Source: Streptomycetaceae bacterium (GTDB lineage: Bacteria; Actinomycetota; Actinomycetes; Nanopelagicales; Nanopelagicaceae). From it: DNA of 64,000 bases. Shown piece by piece: positions 32,613-44,029 of the stretch. Below the pieces are notes generated by a model. It saw only the letters and a list, made by a program, of their open reading frames with translations, did no database searches and was not told the DNA's origin. A program made the position numbers and the translations under genes. Where the stretch lies: the NCBI GenBank assembly GCA_027490815.1, contig JAIXXJ010000021.1:124001-188000 (forward strand), given 5' to 3'. Numbering within the stretch: position 1 is the stretch's first letter; each line of letters starts with the position of its first letter.

Positions 32613-33476
32613 ATGAGTTCACATGAAACCTTGATCCTTACCGGCATGTCTGGTGCGGGGAGATCTACGGTTGCGCATGCGTTGGAAGATTTAGGTTGGT
32701 ATGTCGTAGATAACCTTCCTCCTTCCTTGTTATCTGCACTAGTTTCAAAGGGAACTGGACCGCAAGGTAAAGAATTAGCCGTTGTTGTAGATGTGCGAGG
32801 GGGAGAGTTCTTTGACGAGCTCTCAGTTGCGCTAGCACAGTTAAAGTCAGAGTCACTTGAATATCGTTTAGTTTTTCTCGATGCAACAGATCAGGCTTTA
32901 GTCCAACGATTTGAATCAACTAGGCGTCCCCATCCTCTACAGGGAAATGATCGAATTGTTGATGGGATTTCTCGCGAACGTCAAAAACTAGAAGAGGTCC
33001 GTTCGCACTCTGATGTTGCAATCGATACAAGCAATTTAAATGTTCACCAGTTGGAAAAAAGAGTGGGTGAGATATTTGGTAAGGGGAAAATTCAAGGCGT
33101 ACGTATTAATGTGCTCTCTTTTGGCTATAAATATGGAATACCTGTGGATGCAGACCTTGTGTTGGATTGCCGATTCATTCCCAATCCCCATTGGAATCCA
33201 GAGTTACGCCCCTTAACGGGGTTGACGCCGCAGGTTAGTTCGGCGGTATTAGGCAGCGAAGGTGTTAGCGAATTTGTATCAAATTACGTTCATCTAGTGA
33301 ACTCAATGTTAACCGGGTATCTGCGAGAGGGTAAGAAATTTGTAACAATTGCAGTCGGATGCACGGGTGGTAAACATCGAAGTGTTGCAATTACTGCCGA
33401 AATTGCGAGACAACTCAATGAATTGGGAAGTGAAATTTCGGCTCACCCAACTCATCGTGACGTTGGTCGCGAATAA
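32613..33476 (+). CDS. rapZ: RNase adapter protein RapZ / YvcJ-family nucleotide-binding protein
   Basis: LTGMSGAGRSTVAHALEDLGWYVVDNLPP, SFGYKYGIPVDADLVLDCRFIPNPHW, VGCTGGKHRSVAI. Confidence 0.95.
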   Translation: MSSHETLILTGMSGAGRSTVAHALEDLGWYVVDNLPPSLLSALVSKGTGPQGKELAVVVDVRGGEFFDELSVALAQLKSESLEYRLVFLDATDQALVQRFESTRRPHPLQGNDRIVDGISRERQKLEEVRSHSDVAIDTSNLNVHQLEKRVGEIFGKGKIQGVRINVLSFGYKYGIPVDADLVLDCRFIPNPHWNPELRPLTGLTPQVSSAVLGSEGVSEFVSNYVHLVNSMLTGYLREGKKFVTIAVGCTGGKHRSVAITAEIARQLNELGSEISAHPTHRDVGRE

Positions 33477-33594
33477 CAGAATTGAAAATATTGCACATCA
33501 CGATTCAAGTATCAACCTCAGGTTGAGAGATACTGCGCATAAATTTTTTTCAGTTTGAGCCACATTCCGAGCCCGTAACTGGTTGGATTACGCC

Positions 33595-34572
33595 ATGGCA
33601 ATGACAGCATCGGTGAAGGATGAGCTTTCGCGCATCGCAATAACTAAGCCATGTTGCCGAAAAGCTGAAGTCTCGGCCCTTCTTCGCTTTGCTGGGGGAT
33701 TGCATTTGGCAGCCGGCAAGATTGTTATCGAAGTTGAATTAGATACATCGCAGAGTGCCAGAAGATTACGCAAGGACATTGCTGACATTTATGGTCATGA
33801 TTCAGATTTAGCAGTTTTGTCATCTGGTGGATTACGTAAAGGTTCTCGCTATGTTGTGCGTGTAATCAACGAGGGAGATGCACTGGCGCGCCAGACAGGA
33901 TTGGTTGATTCAAATGGGCGTCCTGTTAGGGGCCTGCCCCCTCAAGTTGTCTCTGCAGCAATTTGTGATTCTGAGGCGGCATGGCGCGGAGCCTTTATTG
34001 CACATGGTTCATTGACTGAACCGGGACGCTCATCCTCATTAGAAATTACATGTCCAGGACCAGAGGCTGCTTTAGCACTTGTTGGAGCAGCACGTCGAAT
34101 GGGAATTGCTGCAAAGGCCCGTGAAGTGCGCGGAGTGGATCGAGTTGTGATTCGCGATGGGGATGCAATTGGTGTTTTACTAACACGTCTTGGCGCACAT
34201 GAAAGCGTGATGGCTTGGGAAGAGCGTCGTATGCGCCGCGAGGTAAGGGCCACGGCTAATCGTCTTGCAAATTTTGATGATGCAAATTTACGCAGGTCGG
34301 CGCGAGCGGCAGTAGCTGCGGCTGCTCGAGTACAAAGAGCGATGGAGATTTTGGGACCAACTATTCCTGATCATTTAAAGGAGGCCGGAGAGCTGCGCAT
34401 TAATCATGGTCAGGCATCCTTGGAAGAACTGGGCTCATTAGCAACTCCGGCAATGACTAAAGATGCGATTGCCGGACGTATTCGACGCTTGTTGGCAATG
34501 GCCGATAAACGTGCTGCGGAGTTGGGAATTCCCGATACTGAGAGTGGATTATCGCCAGATTTGCTTAATTGA
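33595..34572 (+). CDS. whiA: Sporulation/cell-division regulator WhiA
   Basis: [53 protein letters not shown]. Confidence 0.95.
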   Translation: MAMTASVKDELSRIAITKPCCRKAEVSALLRFAGGLHLAAGKIVIEVELDTSQSARRLRKDIADIYGHDSDLAVLSSGGLRKGSRYVVRVINEGDALARQTGLVDSNGRPVRGLPPQVVSAAICDSEAAWRGAFIAHGSLTEPGRSSSLEITCPGPEAALALVGAARRMGIAAKAREVRGVDRVVIRDGDAIGVLLTRLGAHESVMAWEERRMRREVRATANRLANFDDANLRRSARAAVAAAARVQRAMEILGPTIPDHLKEAGELRINHGQASLEELGSLATPAMTKDAIAGRIRRLLAMADKRAAELGIPDTESGLSPDLLN

Positions 34573-34622
34573 TTGCCATTGAAGCAACTGTGGCTGTCCA
34601 CGCACTGATAAGATTTATCTCA

Positions 34623-35710
<1,088 letters not shown>

Positions 35711-35711
<1 letters not shown>

Positions 35712-36901
35712 TGCCAGAGCTTTCAACCGTTGAATTAAAAGGCAAGCGAGTCTTTTTGCGCTGTGATCTAAATGTGCCGATAAAAGATGGTGTCATTAAA
35801 GATGATGGTCGTATAAAGGCAAGCTTGCCAACAATTCAACTCTTGTTGAGCAAAGGTGCATCAGTGGTGATCGCAGCACACCTTGGGCGTCCAAAGAATG
35901 GGCCATCTGCAGAGTTTTCCTTAGCGCCAGTAGCAAAGCGACTCGGAGAACTGTTGAAGCAAGACGTTAAATTCTTGGGCGAGATTACGGGAGATGCGGT
36001 TGCCGCAATGGCTGCCTCATTGAAAACTGGCGAAATACTTCTTCTTGAAAATATTCGATTCTCATCGTTTGAAACGAGTAAAGATGATGTTGAACGTGAA
36101 AATTTTGCTCGAGAGTTAGCATTGTTTGCAGATTTTTATGTTGGAGATGGTTTCGGGGCAGTACACCGAAAGCACGCATCTGTTTTTGATCTTCCTGGAC
36201 TTCTGCCTCATGCGCCTGGCTCACTGATTGATGCCGAAGTTAAAGTTCTCAAAACGCTAACAGATAATCCTGAGCGCCCATATGGGGTTGTACTTGGCGG
36301 TGCAAAAATCTCCGACAAATTAGCTGTAATTGAAAATCTGTTGAGCAAAGTAGATGTCCTTGCAATAGGCGGAGGAATGGTTTTCACATTCTTGAAGGCA
36401 CAGGGAAAAGAGATAGGTTCATCTTTAGTAGAAAACGAGATGTTGGATGTGGTTAAGGCTCTTATCGAGAAGGCAAAAAGTAACGGGGTACGGTTGCTTT
36501 TGCCTACTGACATCGTAGTTGCACCTTCTTTCTCACCCGATGCGATTCCAACATTGGTCTCAGTTGATGAAATTCCGGTGGATCAGATGGGCCTCGATAT
36601 TGGTCCAAAATCTGCAGAGAATTTTGCATCCGAGATAGTTAAATGCAAAACGGTTTTCTGGAATGGACCAATGGGAGTATTTGAATTTCCAAACTTTGCA
36701 GCAGGGACAAAGACAATCGCTCAGGCGTTAACTCAGGTAAAGGGTATTAGTGTTGTCGGCGGCGGCGATTCGGCTGCTGCTGTGCGTGCTTTAGGATTTG
36801 AAGATTCACAGTTTGGGTACATTTCAACTGGCGGTGGCGCCTCACTCGAGTACTTAGAGGGTAAGAAACTTCCAGGTCTCATTGCATTAGATCTTGCATA
36901 A
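35711..36901 (+). CDS. pgk: Phosphoglycerate kinase
   Basis: KRVFLRCDLNVPIKDG, AAHLGRPK, VVLGGAKISDKLAVIENL, FWNGPMGVFEF, STGGGASLEYLEGKKLPG; ATG overlaps gap stop. Confidence 0.98.
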
Positions 36902-36938
36902 TTGATATTAAACTTGTAAGTAACTAGAGGAGACAAAG

Positions 36939-37715
36939 ATGCGTAAGCCATTGATGGCCGGTAACTGGAAGATGAATTTGAATCATCTAGAAGCGATTGC
37001 AGTTGCACAAAAACTTGTCTACGGCTTAGGCGATAAGGATTATGACGCCGTGGATGTTGCAGTTATTCCTCCATTTACCGATATACGCTCAATCCAAACC
37101 TTGGTTGATGGAGATCGCTTACGTCTTCAATATGGCGCTCAAGATCTATCTCCTGAAACCAGTGGCGCCTTTACTGGGGATATATCAGGCTCGATGTTGA
37201 AAAAGCTTGGTTGTACTTACGTTATTGTTGGTCACTCAGAGCGTCGTGCTATTCACAATGAAAGTGATGCCCTGATCAATCGTAAGATTAAAGCAGCATT
37301 AGCTAATGAACTAACGCCAATTTTTTGCGTGGGAGAAGAGCTCTCTATCCGTGAATCAGGTATGCATGTTTCACATGTCGTGCGCCAACTTCGTGCTGGT
37401 TTGGAAGGTTTCTCAAAACCTGAGTTAAAAAAAATCGTAGTGGCTTATGAACCGGTATGGGCAATAGGAACTGGAAAAACTGCAACACCAGAAGACGCCC
37501 AAGAAGTATGTGCTGCAATTCGTGAAGAGATCGAAAATATTGGCTCTGCTGATATCGCGAGCAATATGAGGATTCTTTATGGTGGTTCTGTGAAATCTTC
37601 GAACATCGTGGAAATCATGAAAAAAGAAGATGTTGATGGCGCCTTGATCGGTGGGGCTAGCCTAGATCCTGAGGAATTGGCCAAAATAGCCAAGTTCTAC
37701 GCGGTGGCCGAGTAA
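36939..37715 (+). CDS. tpiA: Triosephosphate isomerase
   Basis: [59 protein letters not shown]. Confidence 0.98.
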   Translation: MRKPLMAGNWKMNLNHLEAIAVAQKLVYGLGDKDYDAVDVAVIPPFTDIRSIQTLVDGDRLRLQYGAQDLSPETSGAFTGDISGSMLKKLGCTYVIVGHSERRAIHNESDALINRKIKAALANELTPIFCVGEELSIRESGMHVSHVVRQLRAGLEGFSKPELKKIVVAYEPVWAIGTGKTATPEDAQEVCAAIREEIENIGSADIASNMRILYGGSVKSSNIVEIMKKEDVDGALIGGASLDPEELAKIAKFYAVAE

Positions 37716-37772
37716 ACATTTATCCTTTAAGGCGGGTATCCTTACCCTCTACGAACTAGGAGTTTTAGAAAA

Positions 37773-38000
37773 GTGATACTAGGTCTCTCAATTGCATTAA
37801 TGATTACAAGTACCCTCATGATTCTTTTGGTGCTTCTGCACAAGGGCAAGGGAAGTGGACTCTCTGACTTATTTGGGGGAGGGATATCTTCGAACTACGG
37901 TGGTTCTTCAGTAGTAGAGCGAAATCTTGATCGGATAACGATCGTTGCCGGCGGCTTGTGGTTTTCGCTTGTTGTTGCTCTTTCGCTTTTGCTCAAGTAA
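37773..38000 (+). CDS. secG: Preprotein translocase subunit SecG
   Basis: Two TM segments, LVLLHKGKGSGLSDLFGGG, VVERNLDRITI; GTG start. Confidence 0.93.
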   Translation: MILGLSIALMITSTLMILLVLLHKGKGSGLSDLFGGGISSNYGGSSVVERNLDRITIVAGGLWFSLVVALSLLLK

Positions 38001-38049
38001 TTCATTTATAGATTCATGGATTTTTGTTTGATTAACTAAGGAGTTCTAA

Positions 38050-38388
38050 ATGGCAAGTGCAATTCGTGGAAGTCGTGTTGGTGCCGGCCCAATGGGCGAG
38101 GCAGAACGCGGAGATTCGATTGCTCGCGCCTACGTCTCTTACTGGTGTGCAAATGGACATGAAGTTCGTCCATCTTTTGCAGTAGAAGAGACAGTTGTAA
38201 TCCCAGCTGAATGGGATTGTCCAAAGTGTGGCTACCCTGCAGGCAGAGATCGCAACAATCCGCCCAGCCCCATTAAAAATGAGCCATACAAAACACATCT
38301 TGCATATGTGAAAGAGCGACGTACAGATTCAGAGGGCGAAAGACTTTTAGAAGATGCACTCCGTAGATTACGTGGAGACGACGAGTAA
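38050..38388 (+). CDS. rbpA: RNA polymerase-binding protein RbpA
   Basis: MASAIRGSRVGAGPMGEAERGDSIARAYVSYWCANGHEVRPSFA, PAEWDCPKCGYPAGRD. Confidence 0.95.
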   Translation: MASAIRGSRVGAGPMGEAERGDSIARAYVSYWCANGHEVRPSFAVEETVVIPAEWDCPKCGYPAGRDRNNPPSPIKNEPYKTHLAYVKERRTDSEGERLLEDALRRLRGDDE

Positions 38389-38395
38389 GTATTCT

Positions 38396-39931
38396 TTAAA
38401 GCGATTTTGCAGCAGCAATAATCTCTGCGATTCCAGTTTTTCTACTCTTTACGTTTAAGCGAAGTAGAGGATAGTTTCTCTTTGTTAAGGCATTGGCATC
38501 GCCTAATGCTTGCGCAGCAATGAGCGTGCTTAGATCAAATTCTACGCCAGGTATTTTTATCCCTACTTGGTGATCGCCTGTGATTTGAAGAAAAACTCCG
38601 TTTTGTTGTCCGCCTTTATGAAATTGTCCTGTTGAATGCAAAAATCGTGGACCCCAACCAAAAGTGACAGGTCGATCAGCTTTTTCAGACAGTATGGATT
38701 GAAGCTCAACTAGATCTGCGTCATCGAATCTATCAAGATAGGCCATGACAGCGATATAACCATCAGGAGGGACTGATGCAATTAAAAGATTGAGTGCATC
38801 TTTGATGCTTGCACCTTTTCCAAATATCTCAACCGATGCCTCAACATGATCTGCAGTAAATAGCGGCTTTGAACCATTCCACTGGGATAAAAGAGCAGAA
38901 GTTGCATCTTTTGCCTCAGTAACATTTGGCTGATTAAAAGGATCCACCTTAAGAGCAAAGCAAAGTAGGGAAGTGACCCACTCCCAAAGAATAAACTGGG
39001 CCGATAGGCCAGCCTCTACGACTAAATCTGCATGTCCACTAAATGCAACATTAAAGCAGTTGCCTCCATGTACTTCCTTAAAATCTTTCACAACGATTGG
39101 CAATCTTCCAACTTGATTCTTTCCAGTGGATTCGGCAATGAGTTGCTCTATCCAATCACTTAGCCCCGGCATACCGCTGCCAGTGTCATTGAATGCAACG
39201 TACTGTTCACTTTCATATGCAAGCAAGAATGCGATATCGCATACTAGATGGGGATCAAGCAGAAAGGATCTCTTGGCATCATTGGCATCATCTAATAAAA
39301 CCGAAACATCGACTCCGATTAAGGAAGCAGGTACGAGTCCAAAAGCGCTTAGAACACTAAATCGACCACCAACATGAGGATCAGCATTTACTACAGAAAA
39401 TCCATCTTTACGAACCTGATGGTCCAATGGCGAACCAGGGTCGGTTACAAAAACCATGTGTGAAGTGGGTTCTAGTGATTTGTTCCTAAAAGCGGCTTCA
39501 AAGATTGATCGATGAGACATGGTTTCAATAGTCGTGCCTGATTTAGAACTGATAATAACTAAAGTCTTTGCTAAATCATTTGCCAACGCTTTTTGTACAT
39601 GAAATGGATTTGTAGAATCCAAGATGAACAAATCCTTCTCATGAGTTGTCGCAATAACTTCAGGACCTAAAGAGGATCCACCCATCCCGCAAAGAATGAA
39701 AACGGTTTTATCCCGATGTTTTGCTGCAAGAGCATCTAACGTGGGCATTAGTTCACGCGAGTTATCTGGCAGATCTACCCAATTGAGCCTTATTGCAGCT
39801 TCTGCCTGTGCTTGTTTCCCCCATAGCGTGGTGTCTTTCTTGGCCAATCTTGAATGAGCATCTAGTAATGCGTCGTACGCAGGGCAGGATCGATCGATTC
39901 TTCCTACAGCGCCACCACTGACTTTAATCAT
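38396..39931 (-). CDS. pgi: Glucose-6-phosphate isomerase
   Basis: CGMGGSSLGPEVIA, ISSKSGTTIETMS, VTDPGSPLDHQVRKDGF, HVGGRFSVLSAFGLVPA. Confidence 0.94.
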   Translation of the reverse strand: MIKVSGGAVGRIDRSCPAYDALLDAHSRLAKKDTTLWGKQAQAEAAIRLNWVDLPDNSRELMPTLDALAAKHRDKTVFILCGMGGSSLGPEVIATTHEKDLFILDSTNPFHVQKALANDLAKTLVIISSKSGTTIETMSHRSIFEAAFRNKSLEPTSHMVFVTDPGSPLDHQVRKDGFSVVNADPHVGGRFSVLSAFGLVPASLIGVDVSVLLDDANDAKRSFLLDPHLVCDIAFLLAYESEQYVAFNDTGSGMPGLSDWIEQLIAESTGKNQVGRLPIVVKDFKEVHGGNCFNVAFSGHADLVVEAGLSAQFILWEWVTSLLCFALKVDPFNQPNVTEAKDATSALLSQWNGSKPLFTADHVEASVEIFGKGASIKDALNLLIASVPPDGYIAVMAYLDRFDDADLVELQSILSEKADRPVTFGWGPRFLHSTGQFHKGGQQNGVFLQITGDHQVGIKIPGVEFDLSTLIAAQALGDANALTKRNYPLLRLNVKSRKTGIAEIIAAAKSL

Positions 39932-41013
39932 GATCGCAGGGCGGCTTCAACATTTTTTTGAAGATCTTTCCAAGCTTGTGCAAATTTCTTAACACCATCA
40001 ATTTCAAGTTCAGTGGTGACATTATCGAGGGAAACATTTACATCAGATAATCCCTTGAGCACCTGTACTGCTTCTTGGTAATTGCCGGTAACGGTGTCAC
40101 CGCGCAGAACCCCATGATCAATGAGTGCATCTAATGTGGATTGCGGCATTGTGTTGACAGTATTTGGGGCAATTAACTCCACCACGTAATGCGTATCTGG
40201 ATATGAAGGATCTTTAACGCCTGTTGAAGCCCATAACGGTCTTTGTTTGTGTGCACCCTTGGCTTCCAGCGTTTTCCATGAAGGTGAACTAAATTTCTCT
40301 TCAAATAATTGATATGCCAAATGAGCGTTAGCAATGGCAGCTTTGCCCAAGAGCGACAAAGCGTCGGGTGAACCTATTTCTTTTAATTGGGCATCGATTG
40401 AGGAATCAATCCGGCTAATGAAAAAGGATGCGACTGAGTGTATCTTTGATGGATCGCTGCACTCTTGCACACCTTTCATGAATGCATCAATTACTTGACC
40501 ATAACGCTTGATAGAAAAAATCAAAGTTACGTTAACGCTTATTCCAGCCGCCAGGAGCGCTGTGATTGCTGGCAAGCCCTCTATTGTTGCTGGCACTTTT
40601 ATCATCACATTAGCTCTGTCGATAATTTTCCAGAGTTTTTGACCAGCGTTAATGGTTGCTTGTGTGTCATGCGCAAGAGTTGGGTCTACCTCGATACTGA
40701 CGCGTCCATCTACGCCATTGCTGCTCTTATAAATTGGATATAAAAGATCACAAGCAGCGCGAACATCATCTGTCGTCAATTTTTCGATGACGTCATCAAC
40801 CGAAGAGCCCGTCATGAGTTTGATGTCTTTTGAATATTCAGAGCCAGAGCTTATTGCCGAACTAAATATGCTGGGATTGGTCGTGACACCCACAACGGCC
40901 GATGTCGCGATTCGGGATGGTAAGGAATGAGAATCAGATCCCGTAATTTTCGCCCTAGATAAATCATCCAGCCAGATGGAAGTGGGAGAGTTCTTTAGTT
41001 CCTCTAATTTCAT
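39928..41013 (-). CDS. tal: Transaldolase
   Basis: SIWLDDLSRAKI, GVTTNPSIFSSAI, GRVSIEVDPTLAHDT, NVMIKVPATIEGLPAI, RPLWASTGVKDPSYPDTHYV. Confidence 0.96.
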   Translation of the reverse strand: MKLEELKNSPTSIWLDDLSRAKITGSDSHSLPSRIATSAVVGVTTNPSIFSSAISSGSEYSKDIKLMTGSSVDDVIEKLTTDDVRAACDLLYPIYKSSNGVDGRVSIEVDPTLAHDTQATINAGQKLWKIIDRANVMIKVPATIEGLPAITALLAAGISVNVTLIFSIKRYGQVIDAFMKGVQECSDPSKIHSVASFFISRIDSSIDAQLKEIGSPDALSLLGKAAIANAHLAYQLFEEKFSSPSWKTLEAKGAHKQRPLWASTGVKDPSYPDTHYVVELIAPNTVNTMPQSTLDALIDHGVLRGDTVTGNYQEAVQVLKGLSDVNVSLDNVTTELEIDGVKKFAQAWKDLQKNVEAALRS

Positions 41014-43055
41014 TTTAGAATCCCTTTTACCTGGGCAACGACATTCTCTACGGAAAACCCAAATTCCTTGAAGAGCTTTTTTGCATCCGCTGATGCTCCG
41101 TAATGTTCTAGTGATATTGCCAAGCCTCTATCACCGATGTACCTATGCCATCCTTGTGAAATTCCCACCTCGATACTTACTTTAATGACATCAGGAGGCA
41201 AGACACTATCTTTGTACGTTTGCTCCTGCTCATCAAACCATTCAAGGCAAGGCGCGCTTACGACCCTTACTTGTATACCTTGCGATTCAAGGGCAATCGC
41301 AGAATCGATTGCAAGACTAACTTCAGAACCAGTCGCAATGAGAATGACGCGAGGTTTATCTGCATCCTTTAGTACATATGCACCTTTTGAAACATTGTCT
41401 GCAGAGTTGTAAATGGTTCGATCAAGAACAGGAAGATTTTGCCGAGAAAGTAAAATGCCAGCGGGGCGATTACGTGTGATTATTGTTTTCCATGCCTGGG
41501 CAACTTCATTTGCATCTCCTGGGCGCACCACATCTAAACCTGGGATGGCGCGTAATGCGGCAAAGTGTTCAATCGGTTGGTGCGTAGGCCCATCTTCGCC
41601 CACTCCTATTGAATCGTGTGTCCACACAAAAATAGAGCCAATATTCATTAATGCCGCTAATCGCACTGCTGGACGCATGTAGTCGCTAAATACTGCAAAA
41701 GTTCCACCAAAACTGCGCGTTAAACCATGGAGTGTTATTCCGTTGAGAATTGCACCCATTGCATGTTCTCTAATTCCGAAATGAATTATGCGACCATAGG
41801 GATTTGCGTTGGCAATTGAACTTGTTGGCGGCAAGAAGGATTGAGCGCCATTAATGCTTGTATTATTTGAACCAGCTAGATCTGCTGAACCACCCCAAAA
41901 CTCGGGTAGTTGCTCTGCAATTGCGTTGATTACTTCACCTGAGGCCGCGCGAGTTGCTAAATCTTTTCCTGGCGCAAAGACCGGAATATTTTGATGCCAT
42001 TTACTTGGCAGTTCCTTTTTCCTCAAGCGCGCTAGTAGTGCAGCTTTTTCTGGCTGAGCTGTTTTCCAAGTTTCAAAGGATTTTTCCCATGCAATTCTGT
42101 TAGTCGCGCTGCGCTCGAGTAGTTTTCTAGCATGTGTAAGCACCTCTGCTGGCATTGCAAAAACTTCCTCAGGATTTAACCCTAGGACTTGCTTCGTGGC
42201 TTTTATCTCATCGGTTCCCAGCGCAGAACCATGCGAAGCAGCTGTTCCTTGCGCCTTTGGCGCAGGCCATGCAATTACAGATTTCATTCGAATCAATGTT
42301 GGTCGGTTCAATTCTGCCTTTGCTGCATCCATAGCGGCGTCAAGTGCGACAAGATCGACATCACCATTAGCTTGTGCTGCTACGTCGATTACATGCCAAC
42401 CGTAGGAGAGGTAGCGAGCTGATACATCTTCAGTGAAAGCATTATGCGTGTCACCTTCAATTGAAATTCTGTTGTCATCATAAATAACATTGAGAGATCC
42501 AAGACTTTGTGTCCCAGCCAATGATGATGCCTCTGCGCTAACACCTTCTTGTAAGTCACCATCTGAGCAGATAACCCAGATCCGGTGATCAAATATGGAC
42601 TTGGATTGCGGTGTATCTGGATCGAGCAAACCTCGTTCAAATCGCGCTGCCATAGCCATACCTACGGCTGTTGCAACACCTTGACCTAATGGACCAGTTG
42701 TCATCTCGACTCCAGCGGTATGACCAAACTCTGGATGACCTGGAGTTAGAGAGCCCCACGTTCTAAAACTTTCTAGATCTTTCATCTCAAGCCCATAGCC
42801 ACTCAAGAAAAGTTGAATGTATAAAGTCAGTGACGAGTGACCACATGAAAGAATAAATCGATCACGGCCTAACCATTGCGGATCAGAAGGATCGTGAACT
42901 AAATGTCGTTGAAAAAGCGTGTAAGCAACGGGGGCAAGAGACATTGCAGTACCTGGATGTCCATTTCCTACCTTTTGAACAGCATCAGCAGCTAGCGCTC
43001 TGGCATAGGAAACAGCTTGATCATCAAGGTTCGTCCAACCCGCTGGTGTACTCAT
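41010..43055 (-). CDS. tkt: Transketolase
   Basis: VGNGHPGTAMSLAPVAYTLF, ICSDGDLQEGVSAEASSLAG, HFGIREHAMGAILNGI, THDSIGVGEDGPTHQPIEH; ATGA overlap with ctaA supports start at 43055. Confidence 0.97.
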   Translation of the reverse strand: MSTPAGWTNLDDQAVSYARALAADAVQKVGNGHPGTAMSLAPVAYTLFQRHLVHDPSDPQWLGRDRFILSCGHSSLTLYIQLFLSGYGLEMKDLESFRTWGSLTPGHPEFGHTAGVEMTTGPLGQGVATAVGMAMAARFERGLLDPDTPQSKSIFDHRIWVICSDGDLQEGVSAEASSLAGTQSLGSLNVIYDDNRISIEGDTHNAFTEDVSARYLSYGWHVIDVAAQANGDVDLVALDAAMDAAKAELNRPTLIRMKSVIAWPAPKAQGTAASHGSALGTDEIKATKQVLGLNPEEVFAMPAEVLTHARKLLERSATNRIAWEKSFETWKTAQPEKAALLARLRKKELPSKWHQNIPVFAPGKDLATRAASGEVINAIAEQLPEFWGGSADLAGSNNTSINGAQSFLPPTSSIANANPYGRIIHFGIREHAMGAILNGITLHGLTRSFGGTFAVFSDYMRPAVRLAALMNIGSIFVWTHDSIGVGEDGPTHQPIEHFAALRAIPGLDVVRPGDANEVAQAWKTIITRNRPAGILLSRQNLPVLDRTIYNSADNVSKGAYVLKDADKPRVILIATGSEVSLAIDSAIALESQGIQVRVVSAPCLEWFDEQEQTYKDSVLPPDVIKVSIEVGISQGWHRYIGDRGLAISLEHYGASADAKKLFKEFGFSVENVVAQVKGILK

Positions 43056-43948
43056 TTTGCATCCATTCTTATTCTCGAGGATAAAAACACTCTCCAGGCA
43101 CTTATCCAAAGGACTGCGGCTCCCAGTAGGTGTAGGCCAACTATTAGGGCAGGGACCCCTAAGAAATATTGAACATAACCAATAATGCCTTGTGCAAGGG
43201 CAATTATTGTGAATGTGCGAAGCTTGATTTTTGTTTGGGATGAAGTGCCTACTGCAACAAAGAAAGCAATAGTTATACCAAAAAGAAAAATTACAAAGTC
43301 AGCGTGCAGAATCGCGACAGTTCGAATATCAAATGTAAAGCGCTCAGCTTGCGCGTCGCCAGCATGAGGTCCAGAACCAGTTACCACCGTGCCAAGAATC
43401 ATCACAATAAACATGACTGAGATATGTAATCGAGCAAGTGATTTGGTTAACTTGCTGCTCGCGATATCGATTGATGGTTCAAACCGCCGAATGTGAATTG
43501 ATGTAGCACCTGCTATCAAGACCATCGAGAGCAAGAGATGCAAAGCAACCGTTATTGGATGTAATCCAGTCAGGACTGTAATTCCGCCTAATATTCCTTG
43601 ACCAAAAATTCCTAAAAACTGTCCCATGGCTAGTGATCGAAGGTCTCGTCTTCCACTTTTTAACACACTAATTATAAGAACTAAGGATGCTAGAACGAGT
43701 GCGAAGGTCAGCATTCGATTTCCAAATTCAATCCATACGTTAAGTACTGGTTCGGCTTGATGGGGAACCGGGGTGTAGGAACCTGGCGTGCATTCAGGCC
43801 ATGTTGGACAACCAAGACCCGATCCCGTTAAACGAACTGCTCCACCTGTTACAACGAGGGCAGCCTGCAAAAAGAGTAGGACTGTGCTTGCTGGAATGAG
43901 AACCCGAGCTGCCGAAAATCTGGGCCTTGCCACTGCGAAACGGGACAT
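43052..43948 (-). CDS. ctaA: Heme A synthase (COX15/CtaA)
   Basis: VVTGGAVRLTGSGLGCPTWPECTPGSYTP, GTVVTGSGPHAGD, multi-TM. Confidence 0.93.
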   Translation of the reverse strand: MSRFAVARPRFSAARVLIPASTVLLFLQAALVVTGGAVRLTGSGLGCPTWPECTPGSYTPVPHQAEPVLNVWIEFGNRMLTFALVLASLVLIISVLKSGRRDLRSLAMGQFLGIFGQGILGGITVLTGLHPITVALHLLLSMVLIAGATSIHIRRFEPSIDIASSKLTKSLARLHISVMFIVMILGTVVTGSGPHAGDAQAERFTFDIRTVAILHADFVIFLFGITIAFFVAVGTSSQTKIKLRTFTIIALAQGIIGYVQYFLGVPALIVGLHLLGAAVLWISAWRVFLSSRIRMDAK

Positions 43949-43997
43949 GGGGCAAGCCTATTGACTGCGGGCATGGGCGCGTTCCAACTGGCAAGAG

Positions 43998-44026
43998 GTG
44001 TCGAATTACGACACAATAGTGTTGTG
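43998..44026. promoter_or_regulatory. Candidate SufR operator: two overlapping inverted repeats
   Basis: GTGTCG-aatta-CGACAC (43998-44014) and CACAA-tagtg-TTGTG (44012-44026), immediately before/over sufR start. Confidence 0.5.
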
Positions 44027-44029
44027 AAA

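Noticed and set aside
33349-33558. 69-aa ORF bridging rapZ and the rapZ-whiA gap, possible yvcK remnant
   Set aside because: Mostly an alternative frame of the rapZ C-terminus; no YvcK-like motif.
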